Assembly (NCBI GenBank): GCA_004026145.2
Contig: CP034975.1
Coordinates: 18,138,191-18,202,190 of the forward strand
Length of the DNA stretch: 64,000 bases
Direction: 5' to 3'
From: Takifugu bimaculatus
Taxonomy: Eukaryota > Chordata > Actinopteri > Tetraodontiformes > Tetraodontidae
Under the pieces are notes generated by a model. That model had not been told where the DNA came from. It made no database searches and saw only the letters and a program-made list of their open reading frames with translations. This document shows positions 38,637-49,744 of this stretch, piece by piece. Numbering within the stretch: the first letter of the stretch is position 1; every line of letters begins with the position of its first letter. Position numbers and translations under genes: made by a program.

Positions 38637-40549
38637 CTGCTTACAGTCCATACACAAAAGTACACAAAAACAAATGTAACAGAAACACTAAGACAATTTA
38701 ATCAATGAGCACAGTTAAAATCTTAATGATGGTGCTATTAATGTTCAAATAGAAACTTAGGTAGTTGAATATAAACGACTGTATTTTGACGTGTTTATTT
38801 GCATGTAAGCATTTTCTGTGTTTCTTTGTGTTTTTATGCATGTGAACAAAGAGTTTTTTGGTTGCTTCAAAACCCATATGCACTTTAATTTTAAAAGAAA
38901 ATCACGACTTAGGCTTCTTCTGAAGAAACACAATGGAGTAAAATCATGTTTTTTTTTAACTTAACAACACTCTGCTGGAAGGAGGGGGACTTTATTACTG
39001 ATAAAATGAGTGTTATATCTGACGCCTCTCTTTTCAATAGTCTCCAGTGGAATTTCATCAAGTCCTCCGCCACCAAAGCTCTGGCTCATTCACTCCACTT
39101 TAACACAACAATGGAGCTGCTGGAGTAAGACAACCATCTCTATTCTTGTTTCTTTTCTCTCTTGTTCTCTTTCTGGACAAGAATATTGAGTGATGAGTGA
39201 TCAGCAGTGAACGTTTAGCTGAAATTTAAGTGTTCTTGTTAAATTGTCCATATTTGCCATTTTGTGGCGCCATCTCTCTTTTGCTGCAGTCTGCAGGAAA
39301 ATGCAGTCGGAAATGAAGGAGTCACATTTCTTGCCGATGCCCTGAAGGCTAACACGTCTCTGCGAACCTTGTGGTTGGTGTTTTGGGTGCTTCAACTAAT
39401 ATAACCTTAATTACATCCAATTATTGACAGTGCTTATTCACTGCCTCTTGTGTTCTCTTAAGTCTGCAGGGTGTCTCAGTGGGAACGGGTGGTGCCATCG
39501 CACTGGCAGAGGCTCTGATGTCCAACCAAACCCTGCAGACTTTAGAGTGAGTTTAAACTAAAAAAAGAAAGAATGAAATCTCCTGCATGTTCATCCTTGA
39601 CTGATGAAAAGAAAGAGCATTCCTGTGGGTCAAATGTCCTGTTAAATGAAATAGCAGTGCTATTCTTTCTGCAGGTAAACAAGCATATAATTGAATGTAT
39701 TGTGAAGTGATTGCAGACAGAATATAGCTGTAGTCAGAAGTAGAGCATGGCCCTTCAGCGCTGAAGGATTCAATTAATGTAAATTAAGTCAGTTTTTAAT
39801 ATCCTCTCATCTCCGCTTTCCTCTAGACTAGATTTTTCTCTTCCATTTCACTTCTGATATTGCTCATGTCATTCCCTCATGTGTTCAACTGCTGTTTCCT
39901 TTTGTCCAATCTGTCAGTCTGCGTGGAAACTCTGTGGGGATGGAGGGAGCGAAGGCTCTGGCTAATGCACTGAAAACAAACAGAAGCCTGAAATCACTGA
40001 AGTAAGTCCCATCGGATCATGCAGCACCCCAGCGAGAAACTCGAGCTACTGACAACAAACGAAAGAGAAGAAGGTGGCTTGACCTGCTCTGTCCCGTGCC
40101 ACTAGTTTAAGATGCATCTCACATTAAATCAGATGCCAATAGATGTTCTCTTTTATATGCGTGTCTGGAACTGTGTGCAGCAATCCGTAACATAGACATA
40201 CGCCTGACTAACCTAACCATTTACATCATCAGCCTGCAGGAGAATTCGCTTGGTATGGATGGAGCCATATTCATCGCCACAGCCTTTAAGGAAAACCACC
40301 AACTGACATATATAAAGTACGTGTTTATTAATAATGATGATTAATTCAGGTGCAGATGCACAGAGGTCTCAAAACAGCGTTACCATCAAAACAGACTGTC
40401 TGTGTATGTTCTGTTCAGAGTTGTTAAATTCCACACATAAAAGTGTTAATAGATGCTTCTGCAGTTTGCAGGGAAATGGAATTGGAGAATCCGGAGCAAA
40501 GGTCATATCTGATACCATACGTGGCAACACACCAGGGCTGCGTGGTTGA
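32301..40549 (+). CDS. nlrc3: NLRC3, NOD-like receptor family CARD-containing 3
   Basis: Family role: a cytosolic NLR that in mammals dampens innate and T-cell signalling. Eighteen exons give about 1127 residues if one extra base is discounted; human NLRC3 is about 1065. Residues about 40-130 form a helical CARD-like region. The NACHT domain has a Walker A motif GVAGIGKTT near residue 218 (about 33360) and a Walker B motif LLIFDGLDEF near residue 288 (33570). These are followed by VWVTSRPG and the winged-helix/superhelical region in one 1.7-kb exon. Thirteen LRR exons of exactly 84 nt, all in the same phase, plus a final partial repeat match the human repeat order one to one as I remember it (for example LQWNFI and LQENSLGMDGAI). 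The C terminus differs from the mammalian one, ending TPGLRG. A TGA at 33639 stops the frame unless one base is skipped. The ATG at 32301 follows an in-frame stop at 32298, so it is the first possible start here. Confidence 0.95.
33639..33641 (+). other. in-frame TGA in nlrc3 caused by one extra base
   Basis: Upstream the frame reads GLDEFNGTLNFSDVAPCS and then TGA. Shifting by one base, it continues at once as DPKKEVPIDELITNIIRGN, which is the expected NLRC3 sequence. The surplus base is therefore the T at 33639 or a near neighbour. No intron fits, because the two halves abut. It is an assembly indel, a real lesion, or a +1 frameshift site (see findings). Confidence 0.85.
35056..36276. mobile_element. 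non-autonomous Tc1/mariner-like TIR transposon in an nlrc3 intron
   Basis: The ends form imperfect inverted repeats of about 35 bp: left cagtgggtacagaaagtatt; right, read as complement, cagtcagtaaagaaattatt. Both are flanked by TA, as for Tc1/mariner-type insertions. There is no transposase frame. Inside, 35785-35818 and 35873-35906 are inverted copies of each other, giving a foldback structure. A second small element is nested at 35313-35656. A truncated relative lies at 17709-18147. Confidence 0.8.
35305..35664. mobile_element. nested hAT-like MITE with 8-bp target duplication
   Basis: The segment 35313-35656 is bounded by direct repeats catttctt at 35305-35312 and 35657-35664. An 8-bp duplication is the hAT superfamily hallmark. 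Its ends are weakly inverted (gtcag / ctgtgac shared with the duplication edge). The inside has no transposase. It is inserted in the larger TA-flanked element and is therefore younger. Confidence 0.65.
38337..38402. repeat. (GT)n microsatellite abutting an nlrc3 splice acceptor
   Basis: About 32 GT units run directly into gtcag and the exon that starts at 38406. The repeat occupies the place of the polypyrimidine tract. Confidence 0.95.
38567..38631. repeat. (CT)n microsatellite
   Basis: About 32 CT units inside the nlrc3 intron that follows the exon ending at 38489. It encodes nothing; the Leu-Ser open frame across it is an artefact. Confidence 0.96.
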
Positions 40550-40972
40550 CATCTGACCAAGGAAAAAATAGCAAGGCAGCCACAATCCCACGGACCTTCT
40601 TGCTGTGAGGTGGCAGTGATAACTACCACGCCCCCATGCCCCCCATGTTCTTGTATATTGGCATATTTATTGTAGTGTTATTATAATCAAAATGAAAGAA
40701 ATTGCTGGACATGACAGGATGTTTATGGGACTAATTATAGAGTGAAATCGAGATGCCTGATAATTAAGATTCTGTTATACCAAGAAATCTAATGTGCAGA
40801 AAATGAAACATCAAAAATATTGATAAGCCAGGCACCCCCTGAATCGCAAGAACCACTATAACATGAGGACAAGGCAGGTGTCATGGATGAGCAGCGGATT
40901 TCTCTCGGTTTTAAATAACTCTTCCAAGATAACACTGGCTGGGAGAGGAGAGAGTCACACTGGAAGAATTCA

Positions 40973-40978
40973 AATAAA
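40973..40978 (+). terminator. candidate polyadenylation signal, nlrc3
   Basis: The first canonical AATAAA downstream of the nlrc3 stop codon, about 420 bases after it. No clear GU-rich element was identified. Confidence 0.35.
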
Positions 40979-40989
40979 CGAATCAATGC

Positions 40990-42540
40990 CATTATACAAA
41001 AGGGTACTGGCCAAGTGTATTCTGTGATTATTGTTATTTTGAGAGGATGTAGGTTATTCAGGGACATATTATTCAGGTGGAAGTCTAATGGAACCTTAAA
41101 CGTCTGCCTCAAAACTTCAAAAAAATACTTTTGGATCAACTCAATGGCTTTTCCAGCAGTTCTACCGGATGTATCATGTTTTTCATATCCATTTTTAGAT
41201 GTTATGGACAGAAAATAGAGAATATATGTTTTAGAGACATATAGGCAAATATTCCAAGCTTTTCATTCTTCAATTTCTGAATATATATTTTACTTTTTGT
41301 GGGTTTGCACAAATCTCAAAGCAATGATGGCACTTAAACTGTCAAATGCAGTTTGACAATTTGCAAGCAGAAGGCCCACAAAACTGCCTGAAATAGAAGC
41401 TTCTGGAGGGCATCTTTCTATGCATTAAATTTAAATACGATGCTGAGCATTCCAATCACCATATGAATGCAAAGAGGTGATCACACACATCGATAAAAAA
41501 CATCCCATCAGCCACCAGACGCATTTCTCCTTTTGCTCTTGGGTGTCCTCTTATTCATCAGCCTCTTCTTTCCTGTTATTACACTATCATTCACTGATGT
41601 TTGTTTCCTTTGCAAACAGCATCCACATACCCATTCTGAAAGTGGAAAGCTGTTATTAGGAGTCCCTTTTATCACAAGAAATTCAGGTACATCCAATCAC
41701 TGGCAAATGAAAGCATGTACATGGCCATAGGGATGAAGAAATCAACACTAAAGAGTCCGCCTTATCCTCATAAATAATAAGAAGCAGCAGTTGCATTGAA
41801 TCTGGTCAGATTGTAGAAAAATAACATTTGCGTGTGTGTGCAGTGCATATGAGCCGTATTTCGTGTACAAAATCCTACTGCACAATGCAAAACTACAGTC
41901 TAAATCAAACATTTTCCTGAACTCTCACTGAAGTGAATCACAACTGTCAGCCATCTGGTGAGGTGATGCTTTGAGAGCAACATGTCCTGGTGGAGCCGCC
42001 TGCCCGTGAGCCCAGGTTAATCTCTTCTCCCTAAACTCTCTCGCAACTCAAGAGATCAACTGTAGCCTCTGAACACAATCTGCAGTCCCAGCATGCAGTT
42101 CACAACTTGAAGCTGGAACACACAACCTATTACACTTTTTTCCCTCTGATTTTCTCTTTGGATATCCTTTCAAGTCTGATGGCAACTGCTAAAATGATAT
42201 CCTACATAAGAACACATCTACACACACACAGGTTATTAAATTGGATATCTAATTAGCACCGAACCACACATGGACATATTATATATATGTTTTATATCTG
42301 GGAGTAGACACGTTTGTCCTTTCATCACAATCAATCATAATAATGACGTTGGTTTAGGCGCGAGCTGGGGTCCAAGTTCCGGTTTAAAAACTAGAATAAG
42401 GTGTTTGTCACGCGCTACGAGGGGCGATCACATGACGCATGGGCGGTCAACCTGCCTGTTATTGATCAATCATCTGCAATTAGCCCGTAACAAACTTGTA
42501 ATACAGCTGCGGCTGTGACGCACGAAACCTGCAGGAGGGA
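40990..42540. other. intergenic spacer between nlrc3 and the receptor gene
   Basis: No exon or element was recognised. The last part (about 42350-42540) becomes richer in CpG toward the receptor's putative promoter. Confidence 0.5.
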
Positions 42541-42550
42541 GAAAACAAAG

Positions 42551-42716
42551 TGGAGCAACAGTGAGGAGCAACCGTGAGGGGCAACAGTGAGGGGCAACAG
42601 TGAGGAGCAACCGTGAGGGGCAACCGTGAGGGGCAACCGTGAGGGGCAACAGTGAGGGACAACCGTGAGGAGCAACCGTGAGGAGCAACCGTGAGGAGCA
42701 ACCGTGAGGAGCAGAG
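42551..42716. repeat. 13-bp minisatellite (about 12 copies) upstream of the receptor
   Basis: The unit gaggRgcaacMgt is repeated about twelve times with R = A/G and M = C/A changes. Because 13 is not a multiple of three, all three minus-strand frames are open and read as Thr-Val-Ala-Pro repeats; they are not genes. The array ends just before the putative non-coding first exon. Confidence 0.95.
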
Positions 42717-42782
42717 CGGCACTAAGTGCTGTGCGCAGCTTCAGGAGCGTTTATACAGCCGGAGCCGCTCCGCTGCTCAGCG
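42717..42782 (+). promoter_or_regulatory. putative promoter / non-coding first exon of the receptor
   Basis: GC-rich sequence ending in a strong donor (gctcagcg|gtgagtat, 42782/42783). The next usable acceptor is at 44619, eight bases before the ATG at 44628. I infer a spliced 5' untranslated exon. The transcription start is unknown. Confidence 0.45.
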
Positions 42783-44174
42783 GTGAGTATTTGTCTTCAC
42801 GTTGGGCGTTTTTCCTTTTCTGTTTATTTATTTTTGTGTTGTTTTGGTGCTTTTCTTTAATGGTTGCGTTATGACGCACGGTTTTGCGCGGAGGAAGATT
42901 AAAAAAAGAAAGCTTGTGTAGACAAAATCTGCATGCCGAAATAGAAACTTGGAATGACTTTAAGTAATTAGAAGGACGGCAATTCTTTTAGCATCAGATG
43001 GAGAATTTAAAAATTCTAAAATCCTTTTTAAACAAAGTCAAAATAGTTTATGTTTTATGTCTTTATGCTATTTGTGATCTCACTGAATCAGAGTATGTTA
43101 ATACGTCAGTTCTGTGCTGCTATGTGAATGTTGCTCAGTGCTGCTCGATGTAAAGAACAAAAATCAGTTTTTTAGGGTTCACATGGTTTATGGCTTCGCT
43201 GATTTGGTTACAAATATGTAAATTATAGGGCACTTTTAACATAACACTGTATACTGGAAATAAATAAGTTGAGATCGGTGCCTATTTGAAGAAAATCTGA
43301 TTATGTTTGTGGTCAAAATGAACTAGCAGAGCTCCCCACAGGGTGTTTTTTTTTTTTTTACTGAATAATAACACACCTTATTTCACATCTTTTCAGTCCT
43401 TGTGCTGCCACCAGCCACAATTCTTAAATGCTATCAACATGATATAAATTGGTATTTTGGTGTTGATGGATACGTGGTGGGACCCCCTGCAGAGAGTGGG
43501 GAGTCGGTGCCTTCAGATTTGAAACTGACAGTAACACTGTTGCCTTCTCAGTAGCAGGATCTTAATATTTCCATTGAGTATTTATATTGAAAAACATGAC
43601 TGATAAGAAATTGTCCTTTTTGCAGGATGAACAACCTCCTCATCCAGACAAAATTTTGCAAAAATGCTCATATTCCAACCTGTTTGAGAGGTTTTCTAAG
43701 CGATATTATTATCTGCCTCTGCCAGCCAGTGTTTGATTAGGCAGACGGTCATTGGTGCCATATCTGTATTCCATGAATATGCATTATAAAATATCAGTAA
43801 ATGTCTGCTGCTATTAATGAAATGAGCTGGGGGTGGAAGTGCCATGTTGGAGGTCGGTCAGATGAACCGGTTCAGTCGTGCAGAGAGGGAAATTGAATCT
43901 CATTTATTACTCACAGCCTATGTTTGAAAGGAACCTACCAGATGCCATCCGCTAACGGTTAACCACAGCTCTCATCAATGAGTTAAACAAAGGTCTAATA
44001 CAGATGTAAGTAAACATCTTGATAACATTTATGTGGAAATATTTATAGTTGATTAAGTAATATTAGGAATTAAACACAGTAGAAAAAGGAAGACCCCCTC
44101 ATTCTGTGGAGTAAAATATCATCAAAAACTCAAGGAATCCATCTACAAAGGATGGAACACTTTGTGGAGATAGG

Positions 44175-44415
44175 TTCCTCTTCTTGAGTGTTCTATCCCT
44201 TTTCGGGGTCACCAGGAGGATGCGCATATGGGCAAAGGCAGGGTCCAACGCAGGGTCCTGTGTGGGCATTTATGGGTTCGGTAACTTGCTCAAGGGTACC
44301 AGGGCAGTGCTCTGAAGGTGTTCTTGCGTCTCCCACTACTACCACCTTTCACTACTTTGTCTGCACTGGGGCTTGGACCAAGAACCTTCCACTTCTCAGC
44401 CCAGTCTCCAACAGA
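44175..44415. repeat. dispersed fish repeat fragment
   Basis: Words such as ttttcggggtcaccaggagg and the cysteine-poor, G/C-rich tail ending cccagtctccaacagatcac resemble degraded fish SINE/LINE-type repeats. It lies in the receptor's first intron. Class and ends were not resolved. Confidence 0.4.
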
Positions 44416-44627
44416 TCACCCTTAAAGGTTCAATTATTTTCAAAGTATACGGTTTCTTCAACACAGTTTATTTTTCCTGTAATATAGGCAGAATTATAGT
44501 GCACTCTGTTGTTTGTGCTGTTGTGGTCTTTTGTTTAAGTGCATGTGCTCGTATTCAAGCCTGTAATTACTAAGCACAGGTCCTGTGAATTAGGTCGAGT
44601 CTGTTGTCTTTTTCCTCAGAGCCAAGG

Positions 44628-44755
44628 ATGCAAAAGAAAAAGGTTCTCATCTGCCTGCTGGTTCTCTGCTTGAAAACGGTTAGTTTTGGTGTCTTAAGTG
44701 TTGAACCTTTGAGAAAAAATAGAAGCCATAATTTTTCTTGTGAATGTTTCTGAGG

Positions 44756-44787
<32 letters not shown>

Positions 44788-47700
44788 TGTTTGGGTGTTT
44801 TAATTGCCATTGCAGACTGACATAGCAAGTGGTGTAGTCTTAGAGGATACATACCAGAAGTGGATCCAGTATAAAGATGACTGTATCCAAATGATTATGA
44901 ATGAGCCGCTCTCCCCGGGTATTTCATTTCATTTGATGTTAATAGCATAGCAATGTTTTCTCATGCAGAGTTTCTGAGGCTTCATCTTTGATTTGTCATC
45001 ACAGGTGGACTCTTCTGCAATAGGACATTTGACAGATACGCCTGCTGGCCAGATGCTCCTGCCGGCTCCCTGGTCAACATATCCTGCCCTTTCTACTTGC
45101 CCTGGTATGAAAAAGGTAAATAATCACCTGGAAATAACTTGTAGTCAATTCATTCATTCAAATTATGCTTATCGGGTGATGGTAATTGGCAGAAGTAACA
45201 CTTTTGCTTCTTCTAACTGTCATAATATTTCTTATAACATTCTGAAAACAGCACATTTGTTGTGAATATTCATGGTTGCCAGATTATCTGCATTATAAGT
45301 AATCAGATAATATGAATGCCTCAATCAATCCCTCAAGGCCTCCCTATTTTACCTGCAGTATCTCAGGGAGTTGTGCGTCGACGCTGTGGTTCTGATGGCC
45401 TCTGGGAGAGAGACGATAGCGGGCATGTGTGGAGGGATAGGAGTCAGTGTGAGGAGGAGGAAGAGGTCACATCTCATGAGGTACAGCAAATGTCTCCAGC
45501 ACAGGGATTAATACGTTCCATGAGTGTCCTGCATTTCTCAGACATTTAGTTTAGTAGTCCTCGATGCTGCATATGTAAGTATGATCAGAGTAAAAGGGTT
45601 AGGGTTAGGGTTAGCCTTAAGCCTTTGATGCACAAGTGGCTCGAACTTACAGTGGGACCTCTACTTACGAAATTAACTGGTTCCCGAAGTTGTTTCGTAA
45701 CCTGAAAATTACGTAAGTAGAGACGCGTTTTCCATGTAAATGCCCTAATCCGTTCCAAGCCCCCAAAAATTCGGACATAATTTTTTTATAAATCATAAAA
45801 ATGGATCTAAACATGTAACAAATACATGTTACAATTAGATTATCGCACAATAAATGTAGGAATTCAGTGCAAGGCTTCTCCAGGACAAAATTAACTTTAT
45901 TACAGGCTAATACATTAGATATTACATTAGCCGTCATTACTAGCAACGAACGTTAACATTTGTGGTAACACCGCCATCTAATGGACAAACATACGAACAC
46001 CCACAATATATCCCGAAGACGACGAAGGCAACGCTGGGATACACACAAACTTGTACGGATTGGCGTCCCTCCTAGCCAATGGGATGACAGGAAGATGCTA
46101 GGCGATAGCCAATGGCAGAGCAGCTGCAAGCAAGTTTACGTTCGCTAAATTCCGCGAGCTGCGAGTAGCAGCGGTAGCGTATTTTTGCCTTTCGTATCCT
46201 GAAATTACTTTCGTAACAAGAGGAAATAGGAAAGACGTTTCGTAACCTGAAAATTCCGCATGTAGAGCCGTTCGTAAGTAGAGGTCCCAGTGTATAAGAA
46301 TGCACATTGATATAGAATACATGCGATTTCCATTGTAAGGCTGAAGAATCATTTGTATTTTATTTATTATGCACAGGTTTCATGATGTCTATGAAAGGTG
46401 AATGTGTCTGTATTGATGCTGCTAGTTTCTGTTTACGTTTGTGTTTAGTTTGTCTTGTGTCTGCTCATTGTCTGCTCTTCCTTCCTCATCTTACCTAAAT
46501 TCCTAAATGTCTTTTACTTGTGTCCAACCGTCTCCCTGTCTGTAAACCATTTGTCATTTCTGCTGAGCCGAGGATCTCACTATGGACCCACTATGTTTGT
46601 GTCCACTGATTAGACTGTCTGCCCGTGGATATGCTGATTGCAGTAAACAATTGAAAAAACTCTGTTGTATGTGTATGGATGTGGTTCAAGCTCTGTTATG
46701 AAACTCAGAAACAACGAAGACCGATGCAGAGCCAGTCTGCTTCTAAAAAGTGTTCCTATGATCCATTTGTATGGTCATCTTTCTGATTAATCCTTGTTGG
46801 TTCATCCCAGAAACAAAGCTAGGTAAACAACAATAGTTTTTGTGGGAATTTTGTGGGAACAGATCATACTTGTACAGTACTTTGTAGTTGGTTCCTTTTA
46901 GAATTCTAAATTTTTCTACAAAGTGTATTTTGGGTGTATCTCAGTTCATATAGCCTTGTGTTCATTTCCCTGTCTGGTCTTGTCGCCCTATGAGTGTGAC
47001 TCCTGTGGTATTCATTACATTTCTCACTTGCCTAATTGCTCTCATGGCTGTCACCTGTGTTTTCTTCTTTTTAATCACCTGTGCATCATTTTGCGTTCTC
47101 CCATAAGAAAGAGAATGTTCCTTTAGTAAATGGAATCTTAGATATTCCCAATCATTTAGAGACATCAAAAATGTCCACACATCAAAATTTTACCAGTGAT
47201 AATGATTAAATGTTAAGGTTTCCAACTAGCATAACTGTGATTGAATGGGAAACTGTGCAGCAGCTCCGCTGTGCACCTAATCCTAAATCTAATCCTAGTT
47301 AATAATTAAGGAATAAAGCAATCCTTATTTGTGCTTGTATAAGCAAGCGGATATAGCCAATGACAAATTAAAGATGGATTACCATTATTGAGCTGACATT
47401 TAAATAAGTGCCATGGATTGTCTTTACAGTTGTGGTTCAAACAAATGATGGTGAACTTCAGGATGGTGTACACTGTTGGCTACTCCATCTCCCTCCTCAC
47501 ACTCTCAACAGCGCTCGTCATTCTTCTGAGCTTTAGGTAAAATAGACCACATTACACGCAGCACCACAGTGAAATAGTACTAAAGGAACTGAAGTGATAT
47601 TTTATACTGTGAGTTTCTGTATGTTTTCCAGGAAATTGCGCTGTTCTAGGAATTACATTCATGCTAATCTCTTCCTGTCCCTCATCCTGCGAGCTGTATC

Positions 47701-49744
47701 GGTTATCATTAAGGACACTATGCTGGAACGGCACTGGGGACGAGAGATTGTGAAACAGACCGATGTGGGAGAGATGCTAAGTCACCAGGTAGAGCCGCTG
47801 AACGATCATCCTTCTTTATTTGCTGTGGCCCACAGGTAACATCTGTTTTTACGTGACCTCTTCCTCTAGGCTGCCATTGGCTGCCGAATGGCCCAGGCTG
47901 TGATGCAGTACTGTGTCCTGGCCAATCATTGTTGGTTCTTCGGAGAAGCGGTTTATTTGTACTCTGTTCTTATTGCTTCAGTGTTCTTTGATAACAATAA
48001 ACACTTGCCCTACATCTGTCTTGGTTGGGGTGAGTTCTTTTGGTATTTATTGATGCTAAAAGACTGATCAAACCTACCATCTAACCGTCTAAGGTTATCT
48101 CCATGGGGTGTCAGCATTCCTCCTGTAAAGATGTCACCTGCTAATTAGCAGCGGCCATTTATATCTCCTACCTCTAAGGATGATAGATAATATGAAATTT
48201 CATGGAGTAGTTGCTCAGTTTCATTTGCAAGACTTGTGATATTCCACCCTGTATGTCATTAAGTTCAGCTGTGAATAATTACTTTGCAGAGAGCTACAAA
48301 TTAATTTCAGCCGTTTGCTTTGATCAGGCACACCACTATTGTTTGTGATACCCTGGGTTGTGATGAAACTTCTGAAAGAAAACAAAGAGTAAGTGTGTTT
48401 GTTCCCATCTGCTGCAGTCACAATTATCCACCACAGACAATATGATTCTCCATGCTTCTCCCTTTTACAGGTGTTGGGCCTTCAATGAAAACATGAATTA
48501 TTGGTGGATTATCCGTTTACCGATTCTTTTTGCCTCACTGGTGAGTGATTGAATCTCCACTCACTGTAAATGTGTACTGCATGCACAATTGACATATTGA
48601 TTCTTTGATCAACAGATCAACTTTTTAATTTTCATGAAGATCCTGAAGGTAATTCTCTCCAAATTAAGAGCCAACAAACAAAGTGGATACCCTGATTACA
48701 AACTTCGGCAAGTTGACCCGTTGCATTGTGAAGCTCTTCCTTGGGTAGAGACACATTACAGCAGATCAAATGCTTATTGTCTTATTTAAACATTTTAGCA
48801 CAGGTTAAAGACTTGACATAAAGGGATTGTGAAATTCACACATTTTCAAATTCACATCTCCACCTGTGTGGTTTTCCTTGCTTACTCACTTCTACTCTTT
48901 TCTCCTTTGAATTGTTCTTCTTTCTGGTTTGTAGGCTTGCCAAGGCAACACTTACCCTTATACCTCTGTTTGGGATTCATGAAATCATATTCATTTTTGC
49001 TACAGATGAGCAAACAACTGGCATTCTGCGCTACATTAAAGTCTTTTTCACCCTTACTCTGAATTCTTTTCAGGTGGGCTTGATTAGTGTCTGTTGCTAT
49101 TTGTGGACGTGCGATCATGTTCTAAAAAATACTGACTTACTTTAGTTTTCTAGAAATAAATTTAATATGAAACCAAAATTTTACAATGGTTTACATAGTT
49201 TACTTGAGCTGTGTAGAAATAAGTATTTCCAGTCTTTAGAATAACCAAACTGGTGTACGTAGGTGAGGTAATTTGGACTCTGGTAAAAAATAGAAAGAAG
49301 CTATTTACGCATTTCTCCTCATATGTGGAAAAGTGACCATGTAACAATTAACTGCAAAAATGTTGTTTGTGTACTCTTTTTGAGTATGTGCTTTAAAACA
49401 CCCAATTGTTTTTGTTGTCACGTGTATGACATGGCCTTTCCTGATATATGACCTTTCTACAGGGCTTACTTGTGTCTGTGCTTTACTGCTATGCTAACAA
49501 AGAGGTTTGTTATTACACATTACATTCTTCCTAAAACTAACTTACTAATTTCCACTACTCTAACTATTCCATTTTTGTGATGTCTAAAAGTATAAAATCG
49601 TAAAAATAAATAAATAAATAAACAAAAATGACTAAATAAATCTGAACCGTCTTACTTTCCTCACGGATGCAGGTGAGAACAGAGCTGAGGAGGAAGTGGC
49701 ACATTTGGAGGACTGAAGCTGAATTTGTGTGCTGTGGGCAGTGA
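44628..49744 (+). CDS. class B glucagon-receptor-family GPCR
   Basis: Thirteen coding exons give 428 residues to a TGA. A signal peptide (KKVLICLLVLCL) precedes a hormone-binding ectodomain with all six conserved cysteines and the core CNRTF, CWPD and LPWY words. Seven helices follow: TM1 MVYTVGYSISLL; TM2 start RNYIHANLF; TM3 with the conserved Glu in FFGEAVYLY, where the family usually has LLVEGLYL; the ECL2 Cys-Trp; TM5 ILFASLINFLIF; TM6 RLAKATLTLIPLFGIHE; TM7 FQGLLVSVLYC; then NKEV helix 8. It couples a glucagon-like peptide to Gs/cAMP by family analogy. Similarity is mixed between GCGR and GLP1R. The location beside nlrc3 and wdr90 suggests the glucagon-related-peptide receptor absent from mammals, but I am not sure of the paralogue. 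The TGA sits in a readthrough context. Confidence 0.95.
44760..44787. repeat. (TG)n microsatellite
   Basis: About 14 TG units in the intron before the ectodomain exon at 44816. Confidence 0.92.
45595..45615. repeat. short telomere-like (GGGTTA)3
   Basis: Three tandem GGGTTA units inside a receptor intron, next to a transposon. This is an interstitial motif and far too short to be telomeric. Confidence 0.8.
45648..46294. mobile_element. MITE with TIRs in a receptor intron
   Basis: Ends: left cagtgggacctctacttacg; right, as complement, cactgggacctctacttacg. Both are flanked by TA. Secondary inverted words (ttcgtaacctgaaaatt) recur inside near each end. It is about 640 bp with no transposase frame, so it is non-autonomous, of Tc1/mariner-type insertion style. 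Confidence 0.85.

Larger units (their letters stand above)
32301..40549 (+). other. exon map of nlrc3
   Basis: Exons: 32301-32418, 32614-32874, 33088-34829 (NACHT), 34901-34987, then the 84-nt LRR exons 36291-36374, 36571-36654, 36724-36807, 36890-36973, 37282-37365, 37565-37648, 38191-38274, 38406-38489, 39041-39124, 39290-39373, 39463-39546, 39918-40001, 40233-40316, and the terminal exon 40465-40549 (TGA 40547-40549). Every LRR exon begins in phase 2, so any one could be skipped or duplicated without shifting the frame. Total length minus the one extra base is 3384 nt, divisible by three. Confidence 0.9.
44628..49744 (+). other. exon map of the receptor gene
   Basis: Coding exons: 44628-44678, 44816-44918, 45005-45115, 45359-45480, 47430-47536, 47632-47788, 47870-48029, 48328-48388, 48471-48540, 48616-48707, 48935-49073, 49463-49504, 49673-49744 (open in the same frame to 50050 beyond the TGA). 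The first coding exon starts at acceptor 44619. The intron after 48707 has a GC donor (cttcg|gcaagt) with otherwise perfect consensus. All junction phases agree and the sum is 1287 nt. Confidence 0.9.

Noticed and set aside
42551..42716. Repeat array resembling a CRISPR
   Set aside because: The units are 13 bp and contiguous, with no spacers, in a vertebrate genome.
42466..42722. Three overlapping minus-strand frames with Leu-Thr-Val-Ala-Pro repeats
   Set aside because: They are the translation of a 13-bp minisatellite in all frames, with no other protein character.
45595..45615. Telomeric sequence
   Set aside because: Only three GGGTTA units inside a gene intron; too short and in the wrong context.
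49742..49744. The receptor TGA as a selenocysteine codon
   Set aside because: No SECIS-like element was recognised downstream, and no glucagon-family receptor is known to carry selenocysteine. The CTA-G context favours readthrough or simple termination.
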